Assembly: GCF_031846345.1 (NCBI RefSeq)
Contig: NZ_JAVRHX010000004.1
Span: 62,001-126,000 of the forward strand
Source: Glaciecola petra
Lineage (GTDB): Bacteria; Pseudomonadota; Gammaproteobacteria; Enterobacterales; Alteromonadaceae
Direction: 5' to 3'
DNA: 64,000 nt
Positions 1-7,896 of the stretch are shown here, piece after piece. The translations under genes and the position numbers were made by a program. The notes under the pieces were generated by a model that did no database searches, had not been told where the DNA came from, and saw only the letters and a program-made list of their open reading frames with translations. How positions within the stretch are numbered: the first letter of the stretch is position 1; each line of letters begins with the position of its first letter.

Positions 1-573
1 TTCTGTCAACGGCACAATAACTTTGTCTATTGCTTCCCTTGCTCTAAATATTCGCGACCTTACCGTACCAACCGGGCACTCCATAACGGCCGCTATTTCT
101 TCATAACTCAAGCCTTCGATTTCTCGCAGCGTTATGGCTGCACGAAGATCATCAGGCAAATTTTCAATGGTTGCAAACAACTTCGCTTGCAATTCATCCG
201 ACAGTAACTTTCTCTCTGGAGAAGCATTCTCCTGAAGCGCCTCGCTACCATCATAAAAATCAGCTTCTTGCGCATCTACATCACTTGCTGGTGGTTTACG
301 GCTTTGCGACGTCAAATAATTTTTGGCACTGTTCACCGCAATCCGATACAACCAAGTGTAAAAAGCGCTTTCTCCTCTAAAATTTGGCAATGCCCTGTAT
401 GCTTTAATAAACGCCTCTTGTGTGACATCAGCCACATCACCGGAGTTTTTCACATACCGAGCCACAATATTCATCACTTTGTTTTGGTGCCTTATGACAA
501 GCAAATTAAACGCGTTTTTATTGCCTTTTTGCACCTGTTTGACCAATTCTTGGTCAGTATTTTGCTCGCTCAT
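1..573 (-). CDS. rpoE: RNA polymerase sigma factor RpoE (sigma-24), 3' end cut by window
   Basis: ECF sigma factor that directs RNA polymerase to envelope-stress promoters. Reading the minus strand from the ATG at 573 gives 191 codons with no stop before base 1, so only a few C-terminal residues are missing. The sigma-2 region carries DVTQEAFIKAYRALPNF and TWLYRIAVN. The sigma-4 helix-turn-helix carries LREIEGLSYEEIAAVM and PVGTVRSRIFRAREAI. A GGAG lies about 11 bases before the ATG. It is divergent from nadB, as in E. coli. The anti-sigma genes rseA/rseB would normally follow beyond the left edge. Short plus-strand frames across this region are antisense shadows. Confidence 0.95.
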   Translation of the reverse strand, partial: MSEQNTDQELVKQVQKGNKNAFNLLVIRHQNKVMNIVARYVKNSGDVADVTQEAFIKAYRALPNFRGESAFYTWLYRIAVNSAKNYLTSQSRKPPASDVDAQEADFYDGSEALQENASPERKLLSDELQAKLFATIENLPDDLRAAITLREIEGLSYEEIAAVMECPVGTVRSRIFRAREAIDKVIVPLTE

Positions 574-777
574 TAATGCCACTTCTCCTTCAACAATCTA
601 CCACTATGGCGGCGGGCAACTGGTATAATTGACCCCTCTTCATTAATAAAGTTCGAATTTAATGCGTTTTTATTTAGAAAGCTAGTCATGATTATGCTTT
701 GTGGTTCAAATTTACATGCACAAAGTTTACTATAGGAATACACAAAGACCGATCAAAAGTTGAGTTATTTCATAAAT
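574..777. other. rpoE-nadB divergent intergenic region
   Basis: 204 bases between the two divergent start codons, which must hold the promoters of both genes. It is AT-rich. I could not assign a convincing sigma-70 or sigma-E promoter pair by eye; a TATAGGAAT-like stretch near 731-740 could be a nadB -10 element. No ORF or stable hairpin is evident. Confidence 0.4.
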
Positions 778-2382
778 ATGTCTAATCACATTGAACACAC
801 CTGTGACCTCCTCATTATTGGCAGTGGTGCTGCTGGTTTGAGCCTAGCATTGCACATGGCTGATAACTGTAATGTTATCGTGCTGAGCAAAAGCGATGTT
901 GATGAAGGGAGCACACGATATGCTCAAGGTGGAATAGCGGCTGTATTTGATGATGAAGATTCTATAGAAAACCATATCCAAGATACTCTCAAAGCCGGTG
1001 CCGGCATTTGTGACAAAGAAATTGTCAGGTTTACAACTAAAAATGCCAAAGAAAGTATGCAATGGTTAATTCAAAAAGGTGTACCGTTTGATCAAGAAAA
1101 TGATGGAAAGGGCGGCACCCGCTTCCATTTGACACGTGAAGGTGGTCACTCACATAGACGCATATTACACGCCGCTGATGCTACCGGTAAGGCTGTTCAA
1201 AACACACTATCAGATAGCGTCAAACAGCATCCTAATATCCATATTTTTGAACGCTATAATGCTATCGACCTGATTAAAATGGATGGTAATGATAAAACCA
1301 GCGTTGGCGCTTATGTATGGAATCGTAAAAAGGAAAAAGTAGAAGTCATTAGGGCGCGCTTTATTACCTTAGCTACTGGTGGCGCTAGCAAAGTCTATCA
1401 ATATACGTCAAACCCAGACGTTTCTAGCGGCGATGGAATTGCCATGGCTTGGCGGGCAGGTTGCGATATCGCGAACATGGAATTTAATCAGTTTCATCCC
1501 ACATGTTTATACCACCCAGAGGCGGGTAACTTTTTGATAAGTGAAGCATTGCGCGGTGAAGGTGCAATATTATGCCATAAAGATGGCACCGCATTTATGC
1601 ATAGATTTGATGAACGAGGTGATTTGGCCCCTCGAGATATAGTTGCCCGAGCGATTGATTATGAAATGAAGCGTCTTGGTGAAGATTGCATGTACCTTGA
1701 CATTAGCCACAAAGCTAGTGATTTTATTGTTAAACACTTTCCAAACATTTATAGAAAGTGTCGAACCTTGGGCATAGACATCACCCGTCAACCGATACCT
1801 GTTGTACCCGCCGCACACTATAGTTGTGGTGGTGTGGTAACCAATAAACACGCCCTTACAAATTTACACAACGTTTATGCAATAGGGGAAGTTGCCTATA
1901 CCGGATTACATGGCGCTAATCGCATGGCAAGTAACTCGCTGTTGGAATGTATAGTATTTGCACATGCTTGCGCTAAACATATCAGCGCTAATTTTGACCG
2001 CCAACATGTTGCTACTGAAATAAAACCATGGGATGAATCACGCGTCATCGATTCCGATGAAGCCGTAATCATCCAACATAATTGGCATGAACTTAGACTA
2101 TTCATGTGGGACTACGTAGGCATCGTGAGAACAAACAAAAGGCTCGAGCGAGCGATGCGTCGAATTAATCTACTCAAACAAGAAATAGATGAGTATTACT
2201 CTAACTTTAAAGTCAGTAACAACATGCTTGAGTTGAGAAATTTGGTTTGTGTTGCGCAACTAATCGTGAGTTGTGCAATAGATAGGAAAGAAAGTCGCGG
2301 TTTGCACTACAATAGAGACTATCCTGATACTCTTGAAGAAAGCCAAGCTACCGTGATAAATGCAAATAGCAAAGTACTTTAA
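778..2382 (+). CDS. nadB: L-aspartate oxidase
   Basis: FAD-dependent oxidation of L-aspartate to iminoaspartate, the first step of de novo NAD synthesis, with the product passed to NadA. The N-terminal dinucleotide-binding motif is IIGSGAAGLSLAL. The succinate dehydrogenase/fumarate reductase flavoprotein family signatures YAQGGIAAVF, HLTREGGHSHRRILHAADAT and GLHGANRMASNSLLE are present. The C-terminal helical domain has HNWHELRLFMWDYVGIVRT. I chose ATG 778 (MSNHIEHTCDLL), which aligns with the E. coli start, over an in-frame TTG at 760; neither has a strong Shine-Dalgarno. 534 residues is the normal length. Divergent from rpoE. Confidence 0.97.
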   Translation: MSNHIEHTCDLLIIGSGAAGLSLALHMADNCNVIVLSKSDVDEGSTRYAQGGIAAVFDDEDSIENHIQDTLKAGAGICDKEIVRFTTKNAKESMQWLIQKGVPFDQENDGKGGTRFHLTREGGHSHRRILHAADATGKAVQNTLSDSVKQHPNIHIFERYNAIDLIKMDGNDKTSVGAYVWNRKKEKVEVIRARFITLATGGASKVYQYTSNPDVSSGDGIAMAWRAGCDIANMEFNQFHPTCLYHPEAGNFLISEALRGEGAILCHKDGTAFMHRFDERGDLAPRDIVARAIDYEMKRLGEDCMYLDISHKASDFIVKHFPNIYRKCRTLGIDITRQPIPVVPAAHYSCGGVVTNKHALTNLHNVYAIGEVAYTGLHGANRMASNSLLECIVFAHACAKHISANFDRQHVATEIKPWDESRVIDSDEAVIIQHNWHELRLFMWDYVGIVRTNKRLERAMRRINLLKQEIDEYYSNFKVSNNMLELRNLVCVAQLIVSCAIDRKESRGLHYNRDYPDTLEESQATVINANSKVL

Positions 2383-2407
2383 GAGCGATTTAATTTGCAC
2401 ATTACTA

Positions 2408-2448
2408 GTTAACTAAAAGGTTAACTAAAAGGTATTTTTTTTTATACC
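2408..2448. repeat. 12-bp tandem duplication plus AT-rich inverted repeat after nadB
   Basis: GTTAACTAAAAG occurs twice head to tail at 2408-2431. It runs straight into GGTAT, a T tract and ATACC (2431-2448), a short inverted repeat around the T run. It lies between the nadB stop and the next gene. It might act as a weak terminator, but the stem is only 5 bp. Confidence 0.4.
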
Positions 2449-2508
2449 CTTGTATTGTAAATTATATATCTCAACATATTCTTAGCGGTAACATCTGTTC
2501 AACTTCAT

Positions 2509-3024
2509 ATGATTAGGCTGATTCTAGCCACTCTTAAACATGATTATTTTGTGAAAAAAGCCGTATTTTTTTTAAAGCTAATAACAGGAATATTTGGTCT
2601 GAGCGCTGCTGTTTGTCAAAGTGTGCATGCCAGTAATAATATTCTGCTTATTATTGCGAATAAACAAATGACCGCTAAGCTTTCCGAGCCGATTTCATTA
2701 GACGATGTGCTCTCTTTTTATGCCATGAAAAGAAAGTTATTGAGTAATGGAGAAAGAGCAACTTTGCTTACACATCAACTTGACAGCGAAGCTAGCATCT
2801 TATTTTGTAAACACCTTCTTGATTCATTTCCATACCAGGTAAAACGAAAATGGGATGTTGCTGTTTTTTCAGGCAGAGCAATACGTCCTATCACTTTAGA
2901 TACAAACCAAGCAATATTCACTTATATAGGTGAAAATGAAAACGCTATAGGTTATGTGCTTGTTGACTCCACTCAAATTAATCAAATAGAAGAGAACTTC
3001 CATGTTATCGCGACTTTTAATTAG
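2509..3024 (+). CDS. Periplasmic phosphate-binding-like (PstS-type fold) small protein
   Basis: 171 residues with a hydrophobic signal-peptide-like N-terminus. A GTG at 2551 (VKKAVFFLKLITGIFG) would give a more typical signal peptide than ATG 2509, and neither start has a clear Shine-Dalgarno. After cleavage near HAS-NN the mature part follows the pattern of short single-domain relatives of phosphate ABC-transporter binding proteins: SLDDVLSFYAMKRKLLSNG, then RKWDVAVFSGRAIRPITL, then ENAIGYVLVDS near the C-terminus. No pst transporter genes are nearby. Its 3' end overlaps the downstream barrel-protein gene by 23 bases, suggesting translational coupling. Ligand unknown; a sensory or accessory role is inference. 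Confidence 0.7.
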   Translation: MIRLILATLKHDYFVKKAVFFLKLITGIFGLSAAVCQSVHASNNILLIIANKQMTAKLSEPISLDDVLSFYAMKRKLLSNGERATLLTHQLDSEASILFCKHLLDSFPYQVKRKWDVAVFSGRAIRPITLDTNQAIFTYIGENENAIGYVLVDSTQINQIEENFHVIATFN

Positions 3025-4192
3025 TAGTCTTGCCATCATGCTTTGTCATGCAGCGTCTGCAGGCGAAAAACTAGATTTCGATGGATTTGTTGGTCTGGGT
3101 TTTATGACGGAGTCTGCAAACAACTTTGCAGCAGTTGATGGCGATAGTAATGAGATTGTAGAAATTGGACTTAGAGCATCCTATTCACTGAATGAAAATA
3201 TCATGTTTACTGGACAAATTGGTCTAAGACGTTTTGGTGATTTTGCGACTGAGAAAAAACCAAGAATTGACTATGCTCAAATGAACTACACAACAAGTTG
3301 GTGGAAAAATTCAGAACAAGTAATTTCTATTGGTCGGGTTAAAAACCAATTGGGTTTGTATAATTTAGCGCGGGATATAACACTTAGCCGACCCTCTATT
3401 ATTTTGCCGCAGTCTGCTTATTTAGAACTGTTACGTAACCTATTTTTAAGTTCTGATGGTATTGCTATTTCCTCGCACTCGTATCTGAAGACTGGTATTT
3501 TGTCTGCTACTTTGTCTGCTGGCCAAATCAAAATAGACGATAATTTTAACCATGTCATGTTAGACGAATTTACTGCAGGTAATTGGAGTGAACGAAGTAG
3601 CATCAGTGCAGATTTGCGGTATGCGACGGACGCTTTAATAATGGGTGTATCTTTTCATAGGATCAATCCTCAGTACAACACTGCGCCAAATGATCGTATA
3701 CCATTTGTACCCATTGGCAGCAATGTACCGGCTATTAATGGCAAATTAGAAATGGATAGTTATTTTGCATTTGCTCAATATACAAAAAACAAATTTGAGT
3801 TCAGTGCAGAATATAGTTATCGAGAAGTCGACATTACCGGATTTACGCCGGGACAATCATTGGACCGTTCCATGGAAGGTTTTTATGTACAAACTAAGTA
3901 TTTGCTGTCGACTAGTTGGAGTTTCACTGCACGTTATGAAGATTTTTATCGCCTAGCGGAAAATAAAAACGGTGTACAAACACCCTTTTTCACATTCCCA
4001 GATTGGTATAACAATGCGCGCACAGTGAGTTTGAGTACAGCCTATAATATTAACCCTCATTGGACATTGATGGCTGACGTTCATTTAGTAAAAGGTTCTG
4101 GATTTTTGGCGCCGTTTGCTACACCAACCCTAGATTCTACAGAAAAACAAAATTGGACACTGTCGGCCATTCAATTAATCTATAGTTTTTAA
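3002..4192 (+). CDS. Putative outer-membrane beta-barrel (porin-like) protein
   Basis: 396 residues with a signal peptide (MLSRLLISSLAIMLCHAASAG, cleavage after ASA). The rest is rich in alternating polar/hydrophobic strands with many aromatic residues, and ends in phenylalanine (QLIYSF), the usual outer-membrane barrel terminal signature. No enzyme motif is seen. The ATG lies inside the end of the preceding phosphate-binding-like gene in another frame, so the two are probably co-translated and functionally linked. The stop codon overlaps tail to tail with the stop of the convergent MaoC gene. Substrate unknown; it could equally be a structural or anchoring barrel. Confidence 0.7.
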   Translation: MLSRLLISSLAIMLCHAASAGEKLDFDGFVGLGFMTESANNFAAVDGDSNEIVEIGLRASYSLNENIMFTGQIGLRRFGDFATEKKPRIDYAQMNYTTSWWKNSEQVISIGRVKNQLGLYNLARDITLSRPSIILPQSAYLELLRNLFLSSDGIAISSHSYLKTGILSATLSAGQIKIDDNFNHVMLDEFTAGNWSERSSISADLRYATDALIMGVSFHRINPQYNTAPNDRIPFVPIGSNVPAINGKLEMDSYFAFAQYTKNKFEFSAEYSYREVDITGFTPGQSLDRSMEGFYVQTKYLLSTSWSFTARYEDFYRLAENKNGVQTPFFTFPDWYNNARTVSLSTAYNINPHWTLMADVHLVKGSGFLAPFATPTLDSTEKQNWTLSAIQLIYSF

Positions 4193-5097
4193 GCTAAGGT
4201 TTGCAAGCTTCCTAAAAGATGAATTCGCTGTTTTTTGCGTTTTTCAGAATGCAGATTAAACAATAAATGCTTTGAGTTGTGTAAGCTACTATCAATTTGG
4301 CTGACTAATTTTGTATTTAATGGCAATACAATAGGTTGCGAAAATAATACGTTTATACAATATTCAGATTTGAATGCTGAATGTTGCTTCGCCAATATAG
4401 ATAAGGCCCAAGCTTTTGAAAACATACCGTGAGCAATTGCGCGTTTAAAACCAAGTAATTTTGCCGTATACGGATGTAAATGAATGGGATTGTAATCACC
4501 CGATATGCGAGCATATTTTCTGCCAATATCATCTGAAAAATCTAACTTATTTTCGGTCTCTTGAGTGTGATTAAGATTGTGAGCATTTATACCGTCAGCT
4601 ATCCATTGTGGCAACGGCTGGACTAAAACAGCCAATTGCTGAGCGTTTAATGCATGTTTGGCACGTGACAAATAATAACTCTTACCCGTCAATGCCAAAT
4701 CAGTTCCAATGTAAGCATGTGTAATCACCTCTATAACCCAGCCCCGTTTATGCCAACAAAGTTTGCCAAAAGAGGTTTTGAGCGTTAAGCGAGCATCTTG
4801 TTCAGGTAAAAAGTTAATGTGTATTTGATTGGCTAGGTGCACTAGGCCAATAGGTTTAAATGGGAAATCACTTGCCACCATCATTTCTAACTGCATAGAC
4901 AATGACAAAGTCTGTGCATAATTAGGATGAACAAGTGCGGCCAAATGTGGCCGCCAATGAGTGAGTTGATTGTAGTGATTACAATGTTTAGCGTCAATAT
5001 TGAGTGTTTTAGTCAAACTGCTATTTGGCAAAACAGGTACCTGCCCAGCAACAACACTAGGTTTATGGACTGCTGCTTGCGCATATAGTTTTAACAT
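4189..5097 (-). CDS. MaoC-family (hot-dog fold) acyl dehydratase-like protein
   Basis: 302 residues. The C-terminal half contains the R-specific enoyl-CoA hydratase/MaoC signature YARISGDYNPIHLH followed by GFKRAIAHGMFSKAW, where the Asp and His are the expected catalytic pair (D-x5-H). The N-terminal half looks like the degenerate hot-dog repeat seen in double-hot-dog members. Likely acts on acyl-CoA or acyl-ACP in lipid metabolism, but the substrate cannot be read from the sequence. It stands alone and is convergent with the barrel-protein gene, the two stop codons overlapping. Confidence 0.8.
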   Translation of the reverse strand: MLKLYAQAAVHKPSVVAGQVPVLPNSSLTKTLNIDAKHCNHYNQLTHWRPHLAALVHPNYAQTLSLSMQLEMMVASDFPFKPIGLVHLANQIHINFLPEQDARLTLKTSFGKLCWHKRGWVIEVITHAYIGTDLALTGKSYYLSRAKHALNAQQLAVLVQPLPQWIADGINAHNLNHTQETENKLDFSDDIGRKYARISGDYNPIHLHPYTAKLLGFKRAIAHGMFSKAWALSILAKQHSAFKSEYCINVLFSQPIVLPLNTKLVSQIDSSLHNSKHLLFNLHSEKRKKQRIHLLGSLQTLA

Positions 5098-5129
5098 AGC
5101 TTAAACCACTCCATTTTATTTGACTTTTG

Positions 5130-5465
5130 TTAATGCCAAATCGCTATTCTACATAAACTTCGAAATTCTGATTCTGTGAATTTATTTTTACGTATGATCA
5201 AATTCATTTTTCGTTTCGAATGTATAGTGTAGCAGACCCAACAACAAAAATACGATACCCATACCTTAGTCACGCCATAAGACATGGTATTTGAATGTTT
5301 TAATTTGCTTATTGGTTTACTTATTGGGCAATGACCATTTTGGTGTAAAGTGTCTGTCTCGATCACACTAATTGGCATGTTTTTGTCAGATTCGCTAACC
5401 AATAAGTAATACGCTTTATTAGGTGTAAACCTTACCAATGAATTGATAGCCATCGAAAATTCCAT
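5130..5465 (-). CDS. Possible truncated CptA/YgfX-like protein downstream of sdhE
   Basis: About 111 residues from ATG 5465, preceded by AGGA nine bases upstream; a TTG at 5486 would lengthen it by seven. CptA (YgfX) normally follows sdhE in this position. The last part, MNLIIRKNKFTESEFRSLC, resembles the usual CptA ending (LLxxDSLxxxxFRxLR). The N-terminal pair of membrane helices typical of CptA is absent, and there is no room for it after the sdhE stop. A lysine/serine-rich stretch (CPISKPISKLKHSNTM) interrupts the middle. It may be a diverged or decaying cptA, or an unrelated small gene. If it is not a gene, 5098-5508 is a 411-base gap with nothing else visible. Confidence 0.4.
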   Translation of the reverse strand: MEFSMAINSLVRFTPNKAYYLLVSESDKNMPISVIETDTLHQNGHCPISKPISKLKHSNTMSYGVTKVWVSYFCCWVCYTIHSKRKMNLIIRKNKFTESEFRSLCRIAIWH

Positions 5466-5508
5466 ATCGACATATCCTTTTGTCAATAACTAATGGTTTA
5501 ACTTGTTT

Positions 5509-5766
5509 CTATTGACCTAACTTAATTTTTGATTTCACTAAGGTCACCATTTTTGCAAAATCAGGGTCAAGACAAGGTTGATGCCCCATAAACCAGGCAT
5601 ACAAATCAGGATCATCACTCGTTAATAGTCTCTCAAACGTTTCCTGCTCTGCAAAAGTCAGTGTGTCAAACGCTTGTTCTACAAACGGCAATAACAAAAC
5701 GTCTAATTCAAGCATTCCACGACGACATGCCCATTTTAAGCGGGCAATCCTTTTTGCTTCAAACAT
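5509..5766 (-). CDS. sdhE: FAD assembly factor SdhE (CptB/YgfY)
   Basis: 85 residues of the small helical family that promotes covalent flavinylation of succinate dehydrogenase SdhA and fumarate reductase FrdA. The conserved RRGMLELD motif (seen as ACRRGMLELDVLL) holds the Arg-Gly pair needed for flavinylation. The C-terminal part has ERLLTSDDPDLYAWFMG, also typical. Length matches the family. It is divergent from ygfZ, the normal arrangement, and followed by a shortened CptA-like ORF. Confidence 0.95.
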   Translation of the reverse strand: MFEAKRIARLKWACRRGMLELDVLLLPFVEQAFDTLTFAEQETFERLLTSDDPDLYAWFMGHQPCLDPDFAKMVTLVKSKIKLGQ

Positions 5767-6043
5767 AGTTGCTCCTCTAAAGCGCTGGGTCAGTTAAAAC
5801 TTGCTCCATAAATGATACTGCATGAATTTTTTGCAAGGCTCAACCAGCCCTTAAATAAATCACATTTACTATCGCAAATGCGCCATTGCTCAAATTGTAG
5901 CATGCCAGATAATTTATCAATACTGACCCCATTACAAATAGCGACTTTATTTGTGAATCAAACAAGACAAAACCATTGCAAAACCATTGCAACGCCCATA
6001 CTCTCTAATTACCTCTGAATGCTTAAACCCTATAGGTAATAGT
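5767..6043. other. sdhE-ygfZ divergent intergenic region
   Basis: 277 bases between divergent starts. It contains a plus-strand open frame at 5812-6018 with no family resemblance, which I do not consider a gene. Tandem AAACCATTGC units (AAAACCATTGCAAAACCATTGC) lie at about 5970-5991. Promoters for both genes must be here, but none is clear by eye. Confidence 0.4.
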
Positions 6044-7009
6044 GTGAATCAATCAAAATCTTTCCTGGCGTTATTAGATGATATTAGCGTTATTAACGTA
6101 GCGGGCGAGCAAGCACATGAATATTTACATGGCCAAGTAACCGTTGCTACTAATCCCTTTGATGTTGCGTCCGCAAAAATCGCAGCGCATTGCGATTTCA
6201 AAGGTAAAATGTTTAGTACTATGTTTGTTAGTTATAGCGAAGCCCTTGATGCTTCAACCCCACATTTTAAACTGTGGGCACACACGGATGGTGCTAAAGA
6301 GTCTTTGCTCCAATTAAAAAAATATGGTGTATTTTCAAAAGTTGATATTGCTATAGATACCGATGTGAAAGTCTATGGCGGATTTGGAGAGCATTGCTTT
6401 GAGCAATTACATGTGTTTTTCCCATCGTTAAACAAGCAACATTTATCTGTACAGAGCAACCAATTTGGTCAAATCATTACCTTTAATGACAATACAATGC
6501 GCTTCCTGGTGTGCCTAACAACATGCGGGCAAGAGAGGCTAGCAGATGTACTAAATGGTGAAAAGTTAGTCGATAAACAATATTGGGATCGTTTAGAAAT
6601 TTTGGCCGGCCTAGCTAATATTCAACAAGCGACGGTTGGTGAATATGTACCACAAATGCTTAACCTGCAATCAATTGGTGCTATAGATTTTGATAAAGGC
6701 TGCTACATGGGTCAAGAAGTGGTCGCAAGGACAAAGTTCTTAGGTAAAAATAAACGTGCGTGCTTTATTGCCAAATGTGACGCCCAAGATGTCGATGTAT
6801 CTAAGGTGAGTGTTGCGTCAGCAATTGAAATAAAACTTGGTGAGAATTGGCGCCGTGCCGGAAGCTTGAACAGATTCGCGATTGCTGATAAAGAGCTACA
6901 TGTGCTGGTAGTTTTGCCTATAGATACTGAAATTGGTAGTATTATTAGAATTAAAGACAGCAATATATTGTTAACCATTGGCCCATTGCCATATAACAAC
7001 CTAAACTAG
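6044..7009 (+). CDS. ygfZ: tRNA-modifying/folate-binding protein YgfZ
   Basis: Tetrahydrofolate-binding protein of the GcvT-like fold that supports Fe-S enzymes such as the tRNA methylthiotransferase MiaB. The signature KGCYMGQEVVARTKFLG with its conserved cysteine is present, and HGQVT plus AAHCDFKGKM match the N-terminal folate-site region. The C-terminus (IGPLPYN) matches the E. coli ending. The open frame extends upstream to a TTG at 5987, but GTG 6044 with an AGG about 9 bases before gives 321 residues and fits the E. coli length (326). Start uncertain. Divergent from sdhE; both serve flavo- or Fe-S enzymes. Confidence 0.93.
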   Translation: MNQSKSFLALLDDISVINVAGEQAHEYLHGQVTVATNPFDVASAKIAAHCDFKGKMFSTMFVSYSEALDASTPHFKLWAHTDGAKESLLQLKKYGVFSKVDIAIDTDVKVYGGFGEHCFEQLHVFFPSLNKQHLSVQSNQFGQIITFNDNTMRFLVCLTTCGQERLADVLNGEKLVDKQYWDRLEILAGLANIQQATVGEYVPQMLNLQSIGAIDFDKGCYMGQEVVARTKFLGKNKRACFIAKCDAQDVDVSKVSVASAIEIKLGENWRRAGSLNRFAIADKELHVLVVLPIDTEIGSIIRIKDSNILLTIGPLPYNNLN

Positions 7010-7047
7010 CGTTAACAGGTTTAAACTTAAATCGACACAGGACAACT

Positions 7048-7533
7048 ATGCAAATAACTGATAATCATGTTGTAACATTACATTACGCCGTAAAGACTGC
7101 CGACGGAGATGAAATTGATTCATCCTTGAATGCCGAGCCTATCTCGTTTATTCAAGGTAGTAAATACATGATACCCGGCTTAGAAGAGGCGCTTTATGGT
7201 CACAAAAGCGGTGATAAGTTTGAAGTTGTTATAGGCCCTGATAAAGCCTATGGTCAACGACAAGACCAACTGGTTCAAGAAGTCCCGGCAAATATGTTTG
7301 AAGGTATGGATGTTGAGGTAGGAATGAGTTTTAGAGCCACCACTGATGCAGGCGACCAGTCTGTCATCATTGTAGACAAAACAGACACTACAGTAACAGT
7401 CGACGGTAACCACCCGCTATCTGGCATGACCTTAAGCTTCGATGTGAGCATAGAAGATGTCAGAGAAGCAACCGACGATGAAATTTCGCATGGACATGTG
7501 CATGGCGAAGGTGGTTGCGGCCACTCTCACTAA
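7048..7533 (+). CDS. slyD: FKBP-type peptidyl-prolyl isomerase SlyD
   Basis: 161 residues. The FKBP domain is split by the IF chaperone insertion: N-terminal VTLHYAVKTADGDEID, IPGLEEALYGHKSGDKF, then IF region DKAYGQRQDQLVQEVP, then NHPLSGMTLSFDV. It ends in a short metal-binding tail (HGHVHGEGGCGHSH), shorter than the long His/Cys tail of E. coli SlyD. Expected to be a cytosolic prolyl isomerase/chaperone that binds nickel and helps hydrogenase or Tat-substrate maturation. ATG 7048 has AGGA upstream. Convergent with glnB. Confidence 0.93.
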   Translation: MQITDNHVVTLHYAVKTADGDEIDSSLNAEPISFIQGSKYMIPGLEEALYGHKSGDKFEVVIGPDKAYGQRQDQLVQEVPANMFEGMDVEVGMSFRATTDAGDQSVIIVDKTDTTVTVDGNHPLSGMTLSFDVSIEDVREATDDEISHGHVHGEGGCGHSH

Positions 7534-7554
7534 ACAGTCTTATATGAGGAGCTC

Positions 7555-7896
7555 TTATGAAAGAGCGTCCTCACCCTCTTCACCCGTTCGTATCCTAATT
7601 GCGCGTTCTACAGAATAAATAAATATTTTACCGTCACCTATTTTTCCTGTTTTTGCGGCTCCAATAATAGCTTCTGTTACCTGATCAATGAGTTCATCTT
7701 TTACAACAAGTTCAACCTTCACTTTGGGTAAAAAATCAACTTGATATTCTGCACCTCGGTATAGTTCTTGATGGCCTTTTTGTCTGCCAAAACCTTTCAC
7801 TTCTGTGATGGTTAATCCTGACACTCCTATCATTGACAGGCTTTCTCTCACCTCGTCTAACTTAAAGGGTTTTATGATTGCTTCCACTTTTTTCAT
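7555..7896 (-). CDS. glnB: Nitrogen regulatory protein P-II
   Basis: 113 residues, full length for GlnB. It carries the T-loop YRGAEYQVDFLPK with the uridylylation target Tyr51, the B-loop TGKIGDGKIFI that binds ATP/ADP, and a C-loop with AIRIRTGEEG. It signals 2-oxoglutarate and adenylate status to glutamine synthetase control, NtrB and other targets. Its ATG directly follows the nadE stop codon (TAA-ATG), so it is co-transcribed with and probably coupled to nadE. No amtB is adjacent, favouring GlnB over GlnK. Confidence 0.96.
   Translation of the reverse strand: MKKVEAIIKPFKLDEVRESLSMIGVSGLTITEVKGFGRQKGHQELYRGAEYQVDFLPKVKVELVVKDELIDQVTEAIIGAAKTGKIGDGKIFIYSVERAIRIRTGEEGEDALS

Noticed and set aside
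171..628. Overlapping plus-strand open frames antisense to rpoE
   Set aside because: They are shadows of the minus-strand rpoE coding sequence, with no start signals and no protein-like composition.
5812..6018. 68-codon plus-strand frame upstream of ygfZ
   Set aside because: No ribosome binding site and no recognisable domain. It overlaps the tandem AAACCATTGC stretch and fits better as leader DNA.
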